NCBI GenBank assembly: GCA_034359265.1
Contig: CP136895.1
Location: 38,396,001 to 38,460,000, forward strand
Length of the DNA: 64,000 nt
Source: Canna indica
Lineage: Eukaryota > Streptophyta > Magnoliopsida > Zingiberales > Cannaceae
Reading direction: 5' to 3'
Part shown: positions 42,495-54,199 of the stretch, piece by piece
Layout of the letters: every line of letters begins with the position of its first letter
How positions within the stretch are numbered: the first letter of the stretch is position 1
Made by a program: the position numbers and the translations under genes
Notes under the pieces: model-generated
The model's input: only the letters and a program-made list of their open reading frames with translations
The model's database searches: none
Told to the model about the DNA's origin: nothing

Positions 42495-44054
42495 CACCTT
42501 TAGCAAATTTTTGGAATTTGTATTACGCATTTTGGTTACGTTTACGAACCGTTCGCTCCCTAAATATCATGCTACCCAGTTTTGGTTTTCGGGGGTTTTG
42601 AGTCACTTTCTTGGCTCCACGGTTCATGCGATGAATCGAGGTGGAAGCCTACTGTCCATATTGATTTTGGACAGAATTTAAACTCAAGAATCCCGTGGGT
42701 TCATGGTTGAATAGCCCCGAGAACCGAAAAATTTAACATGTGGTGTTTTGAACCGTTTTGGGTGGAAACGTGATCGTATTTGTGCGATTTCGGAATCTAT
42801 TTTTTTTCTTTCTTTCTTTTTCATATATGATGTGATGCATGAAAGGATGATTATGGATGAGCCATGTGTGCATGTGACTGTGTGTAAAACGTGGTTGTGA
42901 TGATTACTTATAAATTTATGAAATTTCAGCATTGTAATTTTTAATAGGGCCTGTGTACCCCTGCCTTCGTCTTAAGAATTCTGATTATAATTCATTTCTC
43001 ACTCTCCTTAAACCTTTCCCCGAGGGTTGTTTGGGGTCTTCTTCTTTTAGTTTTGTAAAATTGGAAGTTTAGGGTCAGATTCGTGACGACCACGCTTGCT
43101 GCCCCGTTTTAGTGCACACGCGGAAAGGAGGTGTTCAATGCCATGTTGATGACGGCTTGAACTCCGGGAAGGCACTGATGAAACCGGCAACCTACAAGGT
43201 GGTTTTGGGCAGTGCCTTGGCGAGATAGAGCTCCCTAAAAACCCTAGGATAATGGTCTTGATTCGCCCGGTGGCTCTGATGGAACCCTTGGAACATCCAT
43301 AATCATCCTTATTTACTTTATGATTTTATTTATTGCTCTTGCTTCAATTGTTGATTGCTTAGATAAATTATAATTGCATGAAGAAACCTTCCAATAATAT
43401 TGAGTCTGAATGACTAAAATATTAAGAATATCGGTCACACCTTCCATCGTTATGAGGGACAAGTGTGTCTATTGTCACAACGAGTTTGTTGTGCACACAC
43501 AAGGCATTTTGTGCTAATAGACACGTTGCACCTCATATGGCACATATCCCTTTTGTGTCTCTGCTACCGGCTTGAGCATAACTTACCTTGTTAATCTACA
43601 CTCAAGTTGTGGTTCTTCTCGCTAGGGCATACGAACGATGGGTCTGACTCAACTAGGGCTCCTTGGTTTGTTGTGTACACACAAGGCCTTGGTTGTCTTA
43701 GAGGCAAAAACTTATGAAAGTCACGTAGTGATGTGATCGGTAAAGAGTTACCTACCCATGGACCTATAAGGCTTTGCCGTGTTACATGCGAGACCCGAGT
43801 ATGAGAAGTGGGATTCCATTTTTCCCCAAAGGAAGTCTACCAACGAGGGTTACAGGCTTCCAAACCGCAGGGTATTATGGTACCGCAAAAATTAGTGGGA
43901 GACGTGATTAATTAAAAGACCTCAATAAATATGCATGTAGAATATCTTCTCATTCATGTCTTTATTTCTTTGTAGCATATCATGTCACCTTTATCGTCGT
44001 TAGATTGCTTCATCAATGAAAAATAAATTAACTAGAGCAAATTATGTCGATTAG

Positions 44055-44780
44055 ATGCAAAATTTGAGGATCATCCTCATTTATGAGAATCAGTCTCACA
44101 TTCTTGATTCTTCGGGACCGATGTCATCCCTTGGGGAAGGGGATTACACCGAGGAAGAGAGGACGCCTTATGAGAAGCTGCAAGAAATTTGGAGTGAAGA
44201 TAGCACCACTGTTCAATGCATAATGCTGGCATTCATATCCGGTGAGTTGCAAAAGCAGCATGAACATTTGGATACCAAAGCTATCCTTGATCACCTCAAG
44301 TTATTGTATGGTGAGCATATGAGGATAGCTAGGTACAAGCTATCTAAACAACTCTTCCGTGCCAAAATGGAGGATAACACTCTTGTTGAGATCCATGTCC
44401 TCAAATTAATCAATTTGATTGAGGAGTTAGAGAGGTTGGGAGTTCTCCATGGACAGGGAACTAAGTCAGAACTTAGTACTCCAATCCCTCCCGGATTCGT
44501 TTTCACAGTTTGTTGATAACTTCCACATAAAAAAGCAGGATGTCTCGCTTCCCAAGCTCCTTGATATGCTGAAGACTGCTGAGTCCAACCTTATGAAGGA
44601 TAATGACACGGTCTTGTTAGTGGGAGATGCCTCTGAGGCAAAGTTGTACTATGTTAAGAACAAAGTAAAAAATAAAACCGTGAAACCCATGAGAAATATC
44701 AAGAAGAAAGGGAAAGTTGTTCCCAATGGTGCCTGCTAATATTGTGGTCAAGATGGCCACTAGAAGCGCAACTGCAAGGA
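44055..44780 (+). pseudogene. copia gag polyprotein, broken (copy 2)
   Basis: Identical in protein sequence to the gag remnant at 1454-2180 except for one Val/Ile change near the N-terminus. The same frameshift (near 44455) and the same two stops in the zinc knuckle (44735-44777) are present. Since both copies carry the same lesions, the element was dead before it was duplicated, or was mobilised in trans. Confidence 0.88.
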
Positions 44781-46600
44781 GTATTCTGTAGAGTTAAATC
44801 TGAAGATGGTTTTTGAAACCGCCTCTTCAGGTGCGTACGTTATAGAAAATACTTCGTCATTAAACTCTACTTTATGGTATTTGATACCGGGTATTTGATA
44901 TCAATCATCATCTACAAGATGTTGCATAAGAAGAAGAAAAGTAGAAGACTTGACAAAAGGCAACTACGACCTTCGGGAAGGTGATAGGCGCAAGAGATGT
45001 AGCCTTAGCCGTAGGAACCTATTGTATAAGTCTGCTATTCGGCAAAGACCATTAAATTATATAATTGATTTGCTCCCGTGTTAATAAAAGAATGTCATTT
45101 TTTCCTTTGTTGTTTGAACAAGGTTGTGAAAAGTTCTATAAAAGGCAATAGTTGGAGCATGAACCATTCTGATGAGTTGTATGTGACTGGACACATCTCA
45201 ATTGGTTTAATGGTTTTGAATGTTAATGATAAATATTTTAAAAATGCACAAAGAGATAAACTTAACCTCACCTACTTTTGGCTTTTATGATTTTGGCCGA
45301 TTATGAATCGCAGTCAGAACTTCAGAAGTGTGTCTCAAAGTGATTCTGGCCGAGTCTCTGTTCACTAAACCTAGTGAAAGGCTCGCTGAGTTGATTAGTG
45401 TTGGCCAACATAGGTGTATGCAGGTCGATAACAACTCAAGCCAGAGAAGGATACTCCTATGATATGATTAAGCATAGGTACGTCCACATGTTTTGGCACA
45501 AACCCAATACCTTTGAATCATTTAAGGAGTATGAAGGTGAAGTTAAAGAAACATATTGGAAAAAGTATTATAGGCCTTCAATTGGATCGAGGCAAAGAAT
45601 ACTTATCCACTAGGATTTTGAATTATCTCGAAGATAATAAGATTGTCTCTGTATGGACCCCTCCTAACACAAAGGTGTGTCTGAAAGGAGAAATCACACA
45701 TTATTGGATATGATGTGATTCATACTTGGCTTACAATCGCTTTTCAAGGGATAAGCTATTGTAGCAGCCATAATTTTATCTATCTCTGATACACCATATA
45801 AGATATGGAATGTCAAGAAACCAAGTTTAAGACCTCTCGTGATTTGGGATTGCCTAGCGTATGACAAACTTGACCATGTGCAAATTTTGAAGCATACCCT
45901 TAGAAGTGTTTTGGGTATCAAGTTCTCCCAACTGAACAAAAGGAGTTTTATCACCACTTTCTAAGAAAAGGAGTTTTGGGAGTGGAAGATATGTTGAACT
46001 TGGTGAAGTTCAGCAACCACGAATAAAATCGTAACAACTAGTGGAAAGTTCACAGGTTAAACCAATCCATGCAATTATTACTTCTCATCACTCTTCTAGG
46101 AAACTGTGTAGACTGCCTAAGTGACCTAGACTCTGGCAATCTGCAATCTCTTAATGGTCAAATGTGTTGACACCAGGCAGTGGTATTATGCAAATCCAAA
46201 CTGGACTCAAACCAAGTACGAACTTTGGTTGATCGGCTAAAAAGGATGACTCTTATACGGTGCAGGTGGATCTTTAGGAAAGATCTGAGCAGCTGGCAAG
46301 GTGTGGACCTATAAGACCAAACTGGTTGTGAATGAGATCTAACCCAGACAATAGGTTGTCAGCAATAAGATATTCTCACCAATTCCAACCCTCAAGTCCA
46401 TCAGGATATTGCTAGCCATCAATGCATACTATGAATACGAGATCTGGCTAGTGGGTGTCTAGACTGCGTTCTTCCTTTATGAAGAAGCCTATATGACATA
46501 GCCAGAGGAGTTCGTATCCTCGGTTGGACCGAGTAAGGTATGCGAGCTGCAGAGGTCAAATTATGGACTACAGCTAGCATCGAAGAGTTAAAACATCCGT
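44781..46600 (+). pseudogene. copia protease-integrase-reverse transcriptase remnants (copy 2)
   Basis: Protease-like sequence lies near 44870-45040 (ALAVGTYC) and integrase remnants at 45430-45960 (YVHMFWHKPNTFESFKEY, LQLDRGKEYLS, PYKIWNVKKPSLRPLVIW, then ILRSVLGIKFSQL-like sequence). After about 250 poorly conserved bases, the reverse transcriptase appears at 46290-46600: KVWTYKTKLVV, LKSIRILLAINAYYEYEIW, AFFLYEEAYMT, KVCELQRSNYGL. Catalytic FVDD-type motifs are not reached. Many stops and frameshifts. Confidence 0.8.
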
Positions 46601-46846
46601 TCGTATCCTCGGCTCCAAGCTTTCTCTTTTTTTGTGCCACAGGTTTTTTCTGAGGGTCAATGACGAGCTTGTGGAAGATAACTTTAGGGTCTATCCCTGC
46701 CATGTCGGCAGGCGTCCAAGCAAATAGGTCAGTGTTGCTTATAAGCAGAGTGTAGGGTTAAGTTTTGAGCTAGGCTGGTAGGCGAGCTCCAATGAATGTC
46801 ACCAACTCAGACGATGCCCCGATTTGTACAGGTTCTAGGTCGTTGG
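46601..46846 (-). pseudogene. Tat-type gypsy fragment, N-terminal end of reverse transcriptase
   Basis: The minus strand begins, right after the X2 LTR and CCAAC, with NDLEPVQIGASSELVTFIGA, two stops, then LLISNTDLFAWTPADMAG and KVIFHKLVIDPQKKPVAQKK. This is the segment just after protease in plant Tat gypsy polyproteins. The matching upstream half (protease) is at 59870-60453 on the opposite strand and ends in the same CCAAC. Confidence 0.85.
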
Positions 46847-48196
46847 TGGTGGGTGAAATGACCACACTAGAGGGGTGGTGAATAGTGTGTTAACTAATCT
46901 TATCGCCTAATTTCAATTTTAATCGTTTCTTGATTAGTTAGGCTAAGCACGATATTAATAGCAAGCGGAAGCAATAAATATGAAGCAATTAACACAAAAT
47001 AATACATCAATGCTAAAACAATTATTTATAGTGGTTTGGCCCAATGCCTACTCTACTACCTAAGCACCCCGCTTAGGATTTCCAAACTAGTTTAACTAGA
47101 TTAATTAGTTTCCTTACAATGAGGACTTTACATCGGAAAGTTTCCGCTCTCAAACCGAAGGCACTTCCACACTCGAAAGTATCCCGGCTTCCTAACGAAA
47201 GCACTCTCCCACCTCAACCTAAGGATAACTCAACTAATCCTAGTAAACTATGTTTACACCGGTGGAATTAAGCCTCAAACACAAAGGCAACCACCCAATT
47301 TCAAGACCTAACAACCTAGGTCTTCACAAGCTCAAATACAATGAAATAAATAAGAAAATACACAACTTAATGGAGCAATAAATTAACAACTTATACTTAG
47401 CTCCAAACAAAGTTTCATAGCTTGCTCTTGATGCATTTGATGGTGAATCAATGAAGTCAAGGCTTACTGAAGGAGTTGAGAGATCAAAGCTAGGGATTTC
47501 AAGAATGGTGGCTCAATCAAGCTCAAGGATCATCAAATATAGCTCAAAGTATGTTGGATAAGGGTGGAAGGCTTGCTAAGGCTTCTATTTATAAGCCTTG
47601 AGGAGATGGCATGAAACAGCCGGCTCAACGGGCGAACAACTAGTCATTTTCGCCGTCCGATCGATGGCTGATCGATCGTCGGTCGACCGATCGATCGACC
47701 GAAAGCAAACTGCCACTTTCTGGCACACTTCGGTCGACCGACCGGTCGACCGAATTGGTCACTGCTAGTTTTTGGCACCATTCGATCGATCGACCGATCG
47801 ACCGAATTGGCTACTACCAATTCTTCACCACATTCAGTCAACTGACTGATCGACCGAACCTAGGCTGAACTTTATTTTTTCAGCCTTCTTCTTGCGCGCT
47901 TCGTTTTCGAGTTCCGGCCTTTAATGTGCGTCAACTTGGAGAGCTTTCCATGTGTTCTTTAGACTCAACCAAGACGTCTTTGGTGCACACGTTGAACTTC
48001 GAGAGATTTCCACGACGAACCCGAACGCGATGATCAATGTTCTTTCGATTTTATAATTTCTTCAATATTTTCCAATCGAGGACATCAAGAGCTAATCGAT
48101 ATGGAACCTGAAAATATTTCTTCATGAAACATTAGTTCCATGTTTGTTATCATCAAAATCGAGATTAAGACCAAGGTAGAAAACCTTAGGCCAACA
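46847..48196 (-). repeat. 3' LTR of element X2
   Basis: Starts TGTTGGCCTAAGG at 48196 (minus) and ends TTTCACCCA at 46847, next to CCAAC. Palindromes based on TCGGTCGACCGA lie at about 47650-47865; a TATA box CTTATAAATAGAAGCC follows at about 47583-47598. It has a single copy of the roughly 320-base block that is duplicated in the 5' LTR. Confidence 0.85.
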
Positions 48197-48197
48197 A

Positions 48198-48211
48198 TCT
48201 CCCCCTTTTTG
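48198..48211 (-). other. Polypurine tract of element X2
   Basis: AAAAAGGGGGAGAT on the minus strand, next to the TGTTGG start of the 3' LTR. This is the plus-strand primer site used in reverse transcription and is typical of Sirevirus elements. Confidence 0.88.
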
Positions 48212-51200
48212 ATGATGACAAACATCCTTAAGAAAATATCTATAATTAAGCATAGAGGATATCAAACATGTGATTTCTCACCCTATCAACATGCATATCT
48301 ATTATGCATGGTTTTCCTATATTTTCTTCCCTTTTTACATATATTTTTCTCCCCCTTTTGACATCAATCAAAAAGGGCAAGAAAAGTCAATCTAGTCAAA
48401 GTCAAGACTCTAAAATTAGTTTTCATGAAGCATGAAGATCTCAACTCAAGGGATGAAAACATACATACAAGTGAGACTAATCAATACATGATATCATAGA
48501 ATGATCAATATAATCTAAAATTGGAAATCATGTACTAATTCAAGTATTGATATTACACGTATAAGTCAAAGTTTCAAAAATCATTTTAGAAATGAGTTTT
48601 TCTTAAATAATAATGAGAACGATACCAAGGATAGAATTACAATATCATACTTGACGTCTCTTTCAAATATTTTGACGAAAATCTAAAGTATCGAGAAATG
48701 AGCACTTGGGAAGAATGATACTTTAATAGCATTAATTTTCGTAAATAAGTGAATCTTTCATGGCATTTCTAGATTTCATTCAAACTTTCAAAATACCAAG
48801 ATATGAGCATTTAAAGCATGTATATCAAGTTTGAAGTGAAACTAATGTCATTTAATCAAAATATGAACCTAGCACGGTTTCATCCGAAATAGGCATGAAA
48901 ATATGAAAATGGCTAAGTATCAAATTTTGTTATCTACTCTTCTTTTCTCTAACTTAGTCATCTAGACATCTAACATGAGTGAATCTAAGTATATGAATCA
49001 AGTTTGGGCTGAAAATGAGGTTTCTAAGTCACTTTGTTGACTTAGGTCAAAGTATACTTCAAATTTTTAAAAATCAAACTTTTAAATTCATATAAAATCA
49101 TATTCTTGAGGGAAATTTTTGAAAGTTTAACTGGACAAACTAGATTTTTCAATAAATCTATAGGTTCAAGAATCAGTTGAAAATCAGTTTCCTATAAATT
49201 CATAAAATTTCTGAAAGTCCGGGGGCATTTTCGTAAATTTCAAGTACTTTTCAAAAGTTGTCAATTTTACTTGAAACTTTTTAGACATCGCTGAATGATC
49301 ATTTAAGATGCGTGTGTCAAGTTTGAGCTCAAAATGAATTGTTTAAGTTCATTTTTCATCCTATATTGATTTCAATGAAAAAATGAATATTTCTAGCTAT
49401 AATTCAAGATATCAAAATCATTCCTAGAAATGATTTTACTCAAGCAATGGTGTGAATGATATTAGAAATGGAATCAAAATGGTATACATGAGTTTTCATT
49501 TGAAGTTTATGAAGAAAAAATCAAAGTATCGAAAAAATGAGTATTTCAAGTAAGTGATACTTTGTGTTTCTGAAATTCAACTTCAAAATTCCATTATAAA
49601 TCAGATTCTTGATGAAATTTTTTAAAATTTTTACACAACAAACTAGATTTTCAGTGAAAGTGTAGTTTCAAGAATCATCTAAAAATAATTTTTTTATATT
49701 TTTCTAGAAATAACTGAAAATGCTCAATTTTCAATGGCATTTCCGTAATTTTTAGTTATTTTCAAAAAGTGTTCAGTTTTCATTCAAACTTTTATGACAC
49801 CACATAATGGTCATGTAAAGAGTGTATGTCAAGTTTGGAATGAAAATTATGTCCTTAAGTCAAGATATCAACCTAGCATGGTTTCATTCAAAACTAAGTT
49901 AGTTATCATGAAACTTGCTAAGTTTCAATCTTATCATTTACTCATGGTTTTTTTAAACTTAAACCTATGGATACCTAACATGAGTAAACCTAAACATGTT
50001 CCTCAAATATGGATTGAAAATGAGACCTCTACGTCAATTTATCCATATTCATATGAATTTTTCATTCTAAGTGTATGGAAATATGTCATACCTATTCCTA
50101 AACATGTTTATGAAGTTTGGGCTCAAAATGAGATTTCTAAGTCAAATTGTTGACTTAGGTCAAACTTTTTCAAGTTTGAGTCCCCTAAGGTGAGCTAGTT
50201 ATCATTTTTCCCATTTACATATGATTTTTCAATGTTTAAATACCTAGACTCATATGATATGTGTATCTAAACATGTTTGCCAACCACTAACTCAAAATGA
50301 GGTCTCTAATATGAATTTCAACCTAGAGCAAATTTCATTCAATCAAGATATCATGAAATTGCCTAAGTTATCAAAATTTTACCTACTCATAAAATTTCAT
50401 ATATTTATCATGCAAAAACAATCGTAAGTATAGAGACGTCATTATATCACAAGTATTCAAGTATTATACTAAAATTTTTGCAAAATCAAACTCATACCTC
50501 ATTCCTAAAAAATTTCTCAAACTTTTCATTTCATTTTCCATTTTCTTTTAGATAGCATAGCCTTCCATTAACATCATAACTTGCAAGTAATATTCATTAG
50601 TAGGATAATGATAATGTAATTACTAGCAAGTTATCAAACTAAGTAGCAAAGAGAGATCAATTATCGATATCAAAGTCTACTTTGCTAAATAGTTTCAAAT
50701 TCATTTCAAAATGAAATCGAATGATATCAAAATGAATTTAAAGAGATCACAAGTGAAATATAAATATGAAAACATGATCTCCAACCCTTCCTATTGGTTG
50801 AAAATTGAAAGGCCACAATAAGCCTACGATTTGGAACCGCAAGGTCGCATGAGCCCGTTATAGGCCACATAGGTCTCTGAAGAGACCGAAAAATTAAAAA
50901 CAAATTTCATTTTTCAAGACATATCATGAGCGGGCAAAACCAACTCGAATTTAACTAGTATCATAACTCCAACTTTAAGATGACAAGTAATATAAAGGAG
51001 GTGATACTAAACATACCTAGATGCCAATTTTTCATACCTATGGCATCATGATGGCTTGAAGTTGCAACCAAAGATGGATTCTTCATTGAAGTCTATGGTC
51101 AACTTCAATTCTTCAATTTCCTTTACCCTTGTGTGGTTGCTCCCCCTACAAAAGAGCATGAGACATTTGATACACAAATGACTTTGGGTCCTTGGGGGTT

Positions 51201-51239
51201 AGAGGGCTTAGCTACCTAAAGTATTTTAACTCCACTTGG
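48212..51239 (-). other. Non-coding internal region of element X2 with diverged repeats
   Basis: About 3 kb of AT-rich sequence without gene-like frames occupies the place where pol would be. Phrases such as TCAAGTTTGG(A/G)(A/C)TGAAAAT and ACCTAGCA(C/T)GGTTTCAT recur near 48830-49060 and 49815-50160, indicating a diverged internal duplication with a period of roughly 0.8-1 kb. Near 50800-50900 is a short block (CTATAACGGGCT) shared with element X4. Confidence 0.6.
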
Positions 51240-52521
51240 GTTCATCTAAAATGCGCAATCATATATAGCATGCCCAAAAGTACCACAACAAAAGCAATGT
51301 CCATTAAATTTCTTTTCCTTTTTGCTATGGATATGACATTTTATCATTAGAATGCTTGACATGTGAACTATGATGAGCATGAGCATTCTTAAAGGAAATA
51401 TTTTTCTTTTGATGTTTCCTAAATGAGACATTTTGATTTTTAGAATTAAAAGAGGAAGTATTAACTTTCCTACTCAAAATCAACATCTCATTTTTCAAAT
51501 CATTCATGGATTTATGCAATGCATGCAATTGAGATTTCAACATGTTATTTTCAACTTTCAATTTTTCATTCTCAATTTTGAAATCATCATTCCTAAACTT
51601 CAATTTATCTTTTAAATTCACATTTTCATGTTTCAAAGCTTTTAGCTCAAGGTTCAATGTATCATGACAAGACTCAATAGAATTAGTATATAATTTGTCA
51701 TTTTCTAATTCTAATGCATGCACATGTGAGCTAAGCTCTAAATTTTCTTTCTTCAATTTTTTGTTTTCCTTATCCTTTTTAACAAGCAAAGTGTACACTT
51801 TCTTGTATTCATTTACTAACTCATCATATTGCATATCATGTGAACTAGAAGAGCTAGTACAATATTATCATTATCATGACTAGATGAAGAAGAAAGTACG
51901 TCATTATTTCCAATCATGAGGCAAGCTTTGGATGTGGCTTCATAGTCATGGCTAGAGGATGCTTCATATGAATGAGATGTAGAGATGGAAGCATTTGACC
52001 TCTTCCTTGCTTTGTTCTTCATGTTAGGGCAATTTTTCTTCACATGCCATTTTTCTTTACATGCATGGCAAATTACCTTTCTTTTTCGGCTCTTGGAGCT
52101 GCTTTTTTTACTAGAAGAACTATGGGCATCAAAACCAAGATTAGGGGTAGGTGAATGACCATTGTCATCACTACCTTCATTAAACGTACCAATTAATTTC
52201 TTCGGTTTTAGCATGATCATATAAAACATTCAAACTAGCCCATAAATCAAAAGTCGTAGAATAATGCATGACTTTTTCAAGAATGCCATTTGGTAAGGTG
52301 CAAAGAATATAATTCATGCCATCTCCATTATACTTAAATATTTTCTTATCTAATTCACTCCAAGCATGCATGTCAACCTTAGGCTCAATGAATTCTAGTC
52401 TTAACATGTTTAGGACACCAAAACCTTTAGTCTTTAAATATGTGTACATCTTATATTTCCAAAGACCAAAGTTCGAGGCATCGAACCTAGGAGGTGAAGA
52501 CGCTAAACACTCTAGTGTCAT
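51240..52521 (-). pseudogene. Gag of element X2, broken
   Basis: ATG at 52521 (MTLECLASSPPRFDASNFG, then YKMYTYLKTKGFGVLNMLR), a Sirevirus-like gag start. The reading requires at least three frameshifts (near 52200, 51830 and 51400). A first zinc knuckle CHACKEKWHVKKNC lies near 52030-52075 with Trp in place of the usual Gly. A Lys/Glu/Leu-rich coiled coil (51834-51480) follows, then a His-rich stretch and a second knuckle CFCCGTFGHAIYDC near 51250-51300. Gag would assemble the particle; here it is not translatable as one protein. Confidence 0.85.
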
Positions 52522-52572
52522 TTTTCGAATCGAGAAACGATGTAGAGGAGATGGTGAAATCTCAATCTACGA

Positions 52573-52589
52573 CCCGCTCTGATACTAAT
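52573..52589 (-). other. Primer-binding site of element X2 (one substitution)
   Basis: TTAGTATCAGAGCGGG on the minus strand, next to the end of the 5' LTR. The family sequence at 55397-55414 is TTTGGTATCAGAGCGGG, so one G has become A here. Confidence 0.8.
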
Positions 52590-54199
52590 TGTTGGGTGAA
52601 ATGGCCACACTAGAGGGGGGGTGAATAGTGTGTTAACTAATCTTATCGCCTAATTTTGATTTTAATCATTTCTTGATTAGTTAGGCTAAGCACGATATTA
52701 ATAGCAAGCGGAAGCAATAAGTATGAAGCAATTAACACAAAATAATATATCAATGCTAAAATAATTATTTATAGTGGTTCGGCCCCAATGCCTACTCCAC
52801 TACCTAAGCACCCTCCGCTTAGGATTTTCAAACTAGTTTAACTAGATTAATTAGTTTCCTTACAATGAGGACTTTACACCGAAAAGTCTCCGCTTAGGAA
52901 GTATCCCGTCTTCCTACCAAGAACACTCTCCCACCTCAACCTAAGGATAACTCAACTAATCCTAGTAAACTACGTTTACACCGGTGGAATTAAGCCTCAA
53001 ACACAAAGGCAACCACCCAATTTCAAGACCTAACAATCTAGGTCTTCACAAGCTCAAATACAATGAAATAAACAAGAAATACATAATTATTTATAGTGGT
53101 TCGGCCCCAATGCCTACTCCACTACCTAAGCACCACGCTTAGGATTTCCAAACTAAGCTTTACTAGATTAATCTTGCTTCCCTTACAACGAGGACTTTGA
53201 CCCGAAGAGTCTCGCTCCCAACCTAAGGCACTTCCACACCCGGAAGTCTCCGCCTTCTTACCGAGAGCACTCTTCCACCTCAACCTAAGGGACAACTCAA
53301 CTAATCCTAGTAAACTAAGTTTACACTGGTGGAATTAAGCCTCAAACACAAAGGCAACCACCCAATTTCAAGACCTAACAACCTAGGTCTTCACAAGCTC
53401 AAATACAATGAAATAAACAAGAAAATACACAATTTAATGGAGCAATAAATTAAACAACTTATACTTAGCTCCAAACAAAGTTTCATAGCTTTCTCTTGAT
53501 GCATTTGATGGTGAATCAATGAAGTCAAGGCTTACTCAAGGAGTTGAGAGATCAAAGCTAGGGATTTCAAGAATGGTGGCTCAATCAAGCTCAAGGATCA
53601 TCAAATATGGCTCAAAGTATGTTGGATAAGGGTGGAAGGCTTGCTAAGGCTTCTATTTATATGCCATGAGGAGATGGCATGAAACAGCCGACTCAACGGG
53701 CAGAAAACTAGCCATTTTCGCCGTCCAGTCCATGGCCGGTAGATCGTCGATCGACCGAAAGCAAACTGCTACTTTTTGGCACACTTCGGTCGACCGACCG
53801 ATCGACCGAATTGGCTACTGCCAGTTTTTGGCGTCATTCGGTCGACCGACCGGTCGACCGAATTGGCTACTGCCAATTCTTCAATAGATTCGGTCGACCG
53901 AACCTAGGCTGGACTTGATTTTTTCAGTCTTCTTCTTATGCGCTTCGTTTCCAGGTTTCGGCCTTCAACGTGCGTCATCTTGGAGAGCTTACCATGTGTT
54001 CTTTAGACTCGTCCAAGACATCTTTGGTGCACACGTCAAACTTCGAGAGATTTTCACGACGAACCCGAACGCGACGATCAATGTCCTTCCGATTTTCTGA
54101 TTTCTTTAATATTTTCCAATCGAGGAAATTAAGAGCTAATCGATATGGAACTTGAAAATATTTCTTCATGAAATATTAGTTTCATGTTTGTTATCATCA
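52590..54199 (-). repeat. 5' LTR of element X2, start truncated, with internal duplication
   Basis: Homologous to 46847-48196. The first 40 or so bases (TGTTGGCCTAAGG...) are missing at 54199, where gag of element X3 begins. A block of about 322 bases is tandemly duplicated (about 52763-53083 and 53084-53405; both start ATAATTATTTATAGTGGTTC). Palindromes of the TCGGTCGACCGA type lie at about 53740-53905, with a TATA-like CATATAAATAGAAGCC at about 53648-53663. Confidence 0.82.

Larger units (their letters stand above)
42482..46600 (+). mobile_element. Ty1/copia retrotransposon, copy 2 internal region
   Basis: Positions 42602-45878 match 1-3273. Leader sequence occupies 42494-44054, then gag, protease, integrase and part of the reverse transcriptase. 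It ends at about 46600, where a minus-strand gypsy fragment begins. No 3' LTR follows. It shares its frameshift and stops with copy 1. Confidence 0.85.
46847..54199 (-). mobile_element. Non-autonomous gag-only LTR retroelement (element X2)
   Basis: Minus orientation: 5' LTR 54199-52590 (first bases missing), primer-binding site, gag remnant 52521-51240, about 3 kb of AT-rich non-coding internal DNA, polypurine tract, 3' LTR 48196-46847. No protease, integrase, reverse transcriptase or RNase H was found between the LTRs. The layout matches terminal-repeat elements carrying only gag. LTR start, polypurine tract and gag type place it with Sirevirus-like copia elements. Confidence 0.82.
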
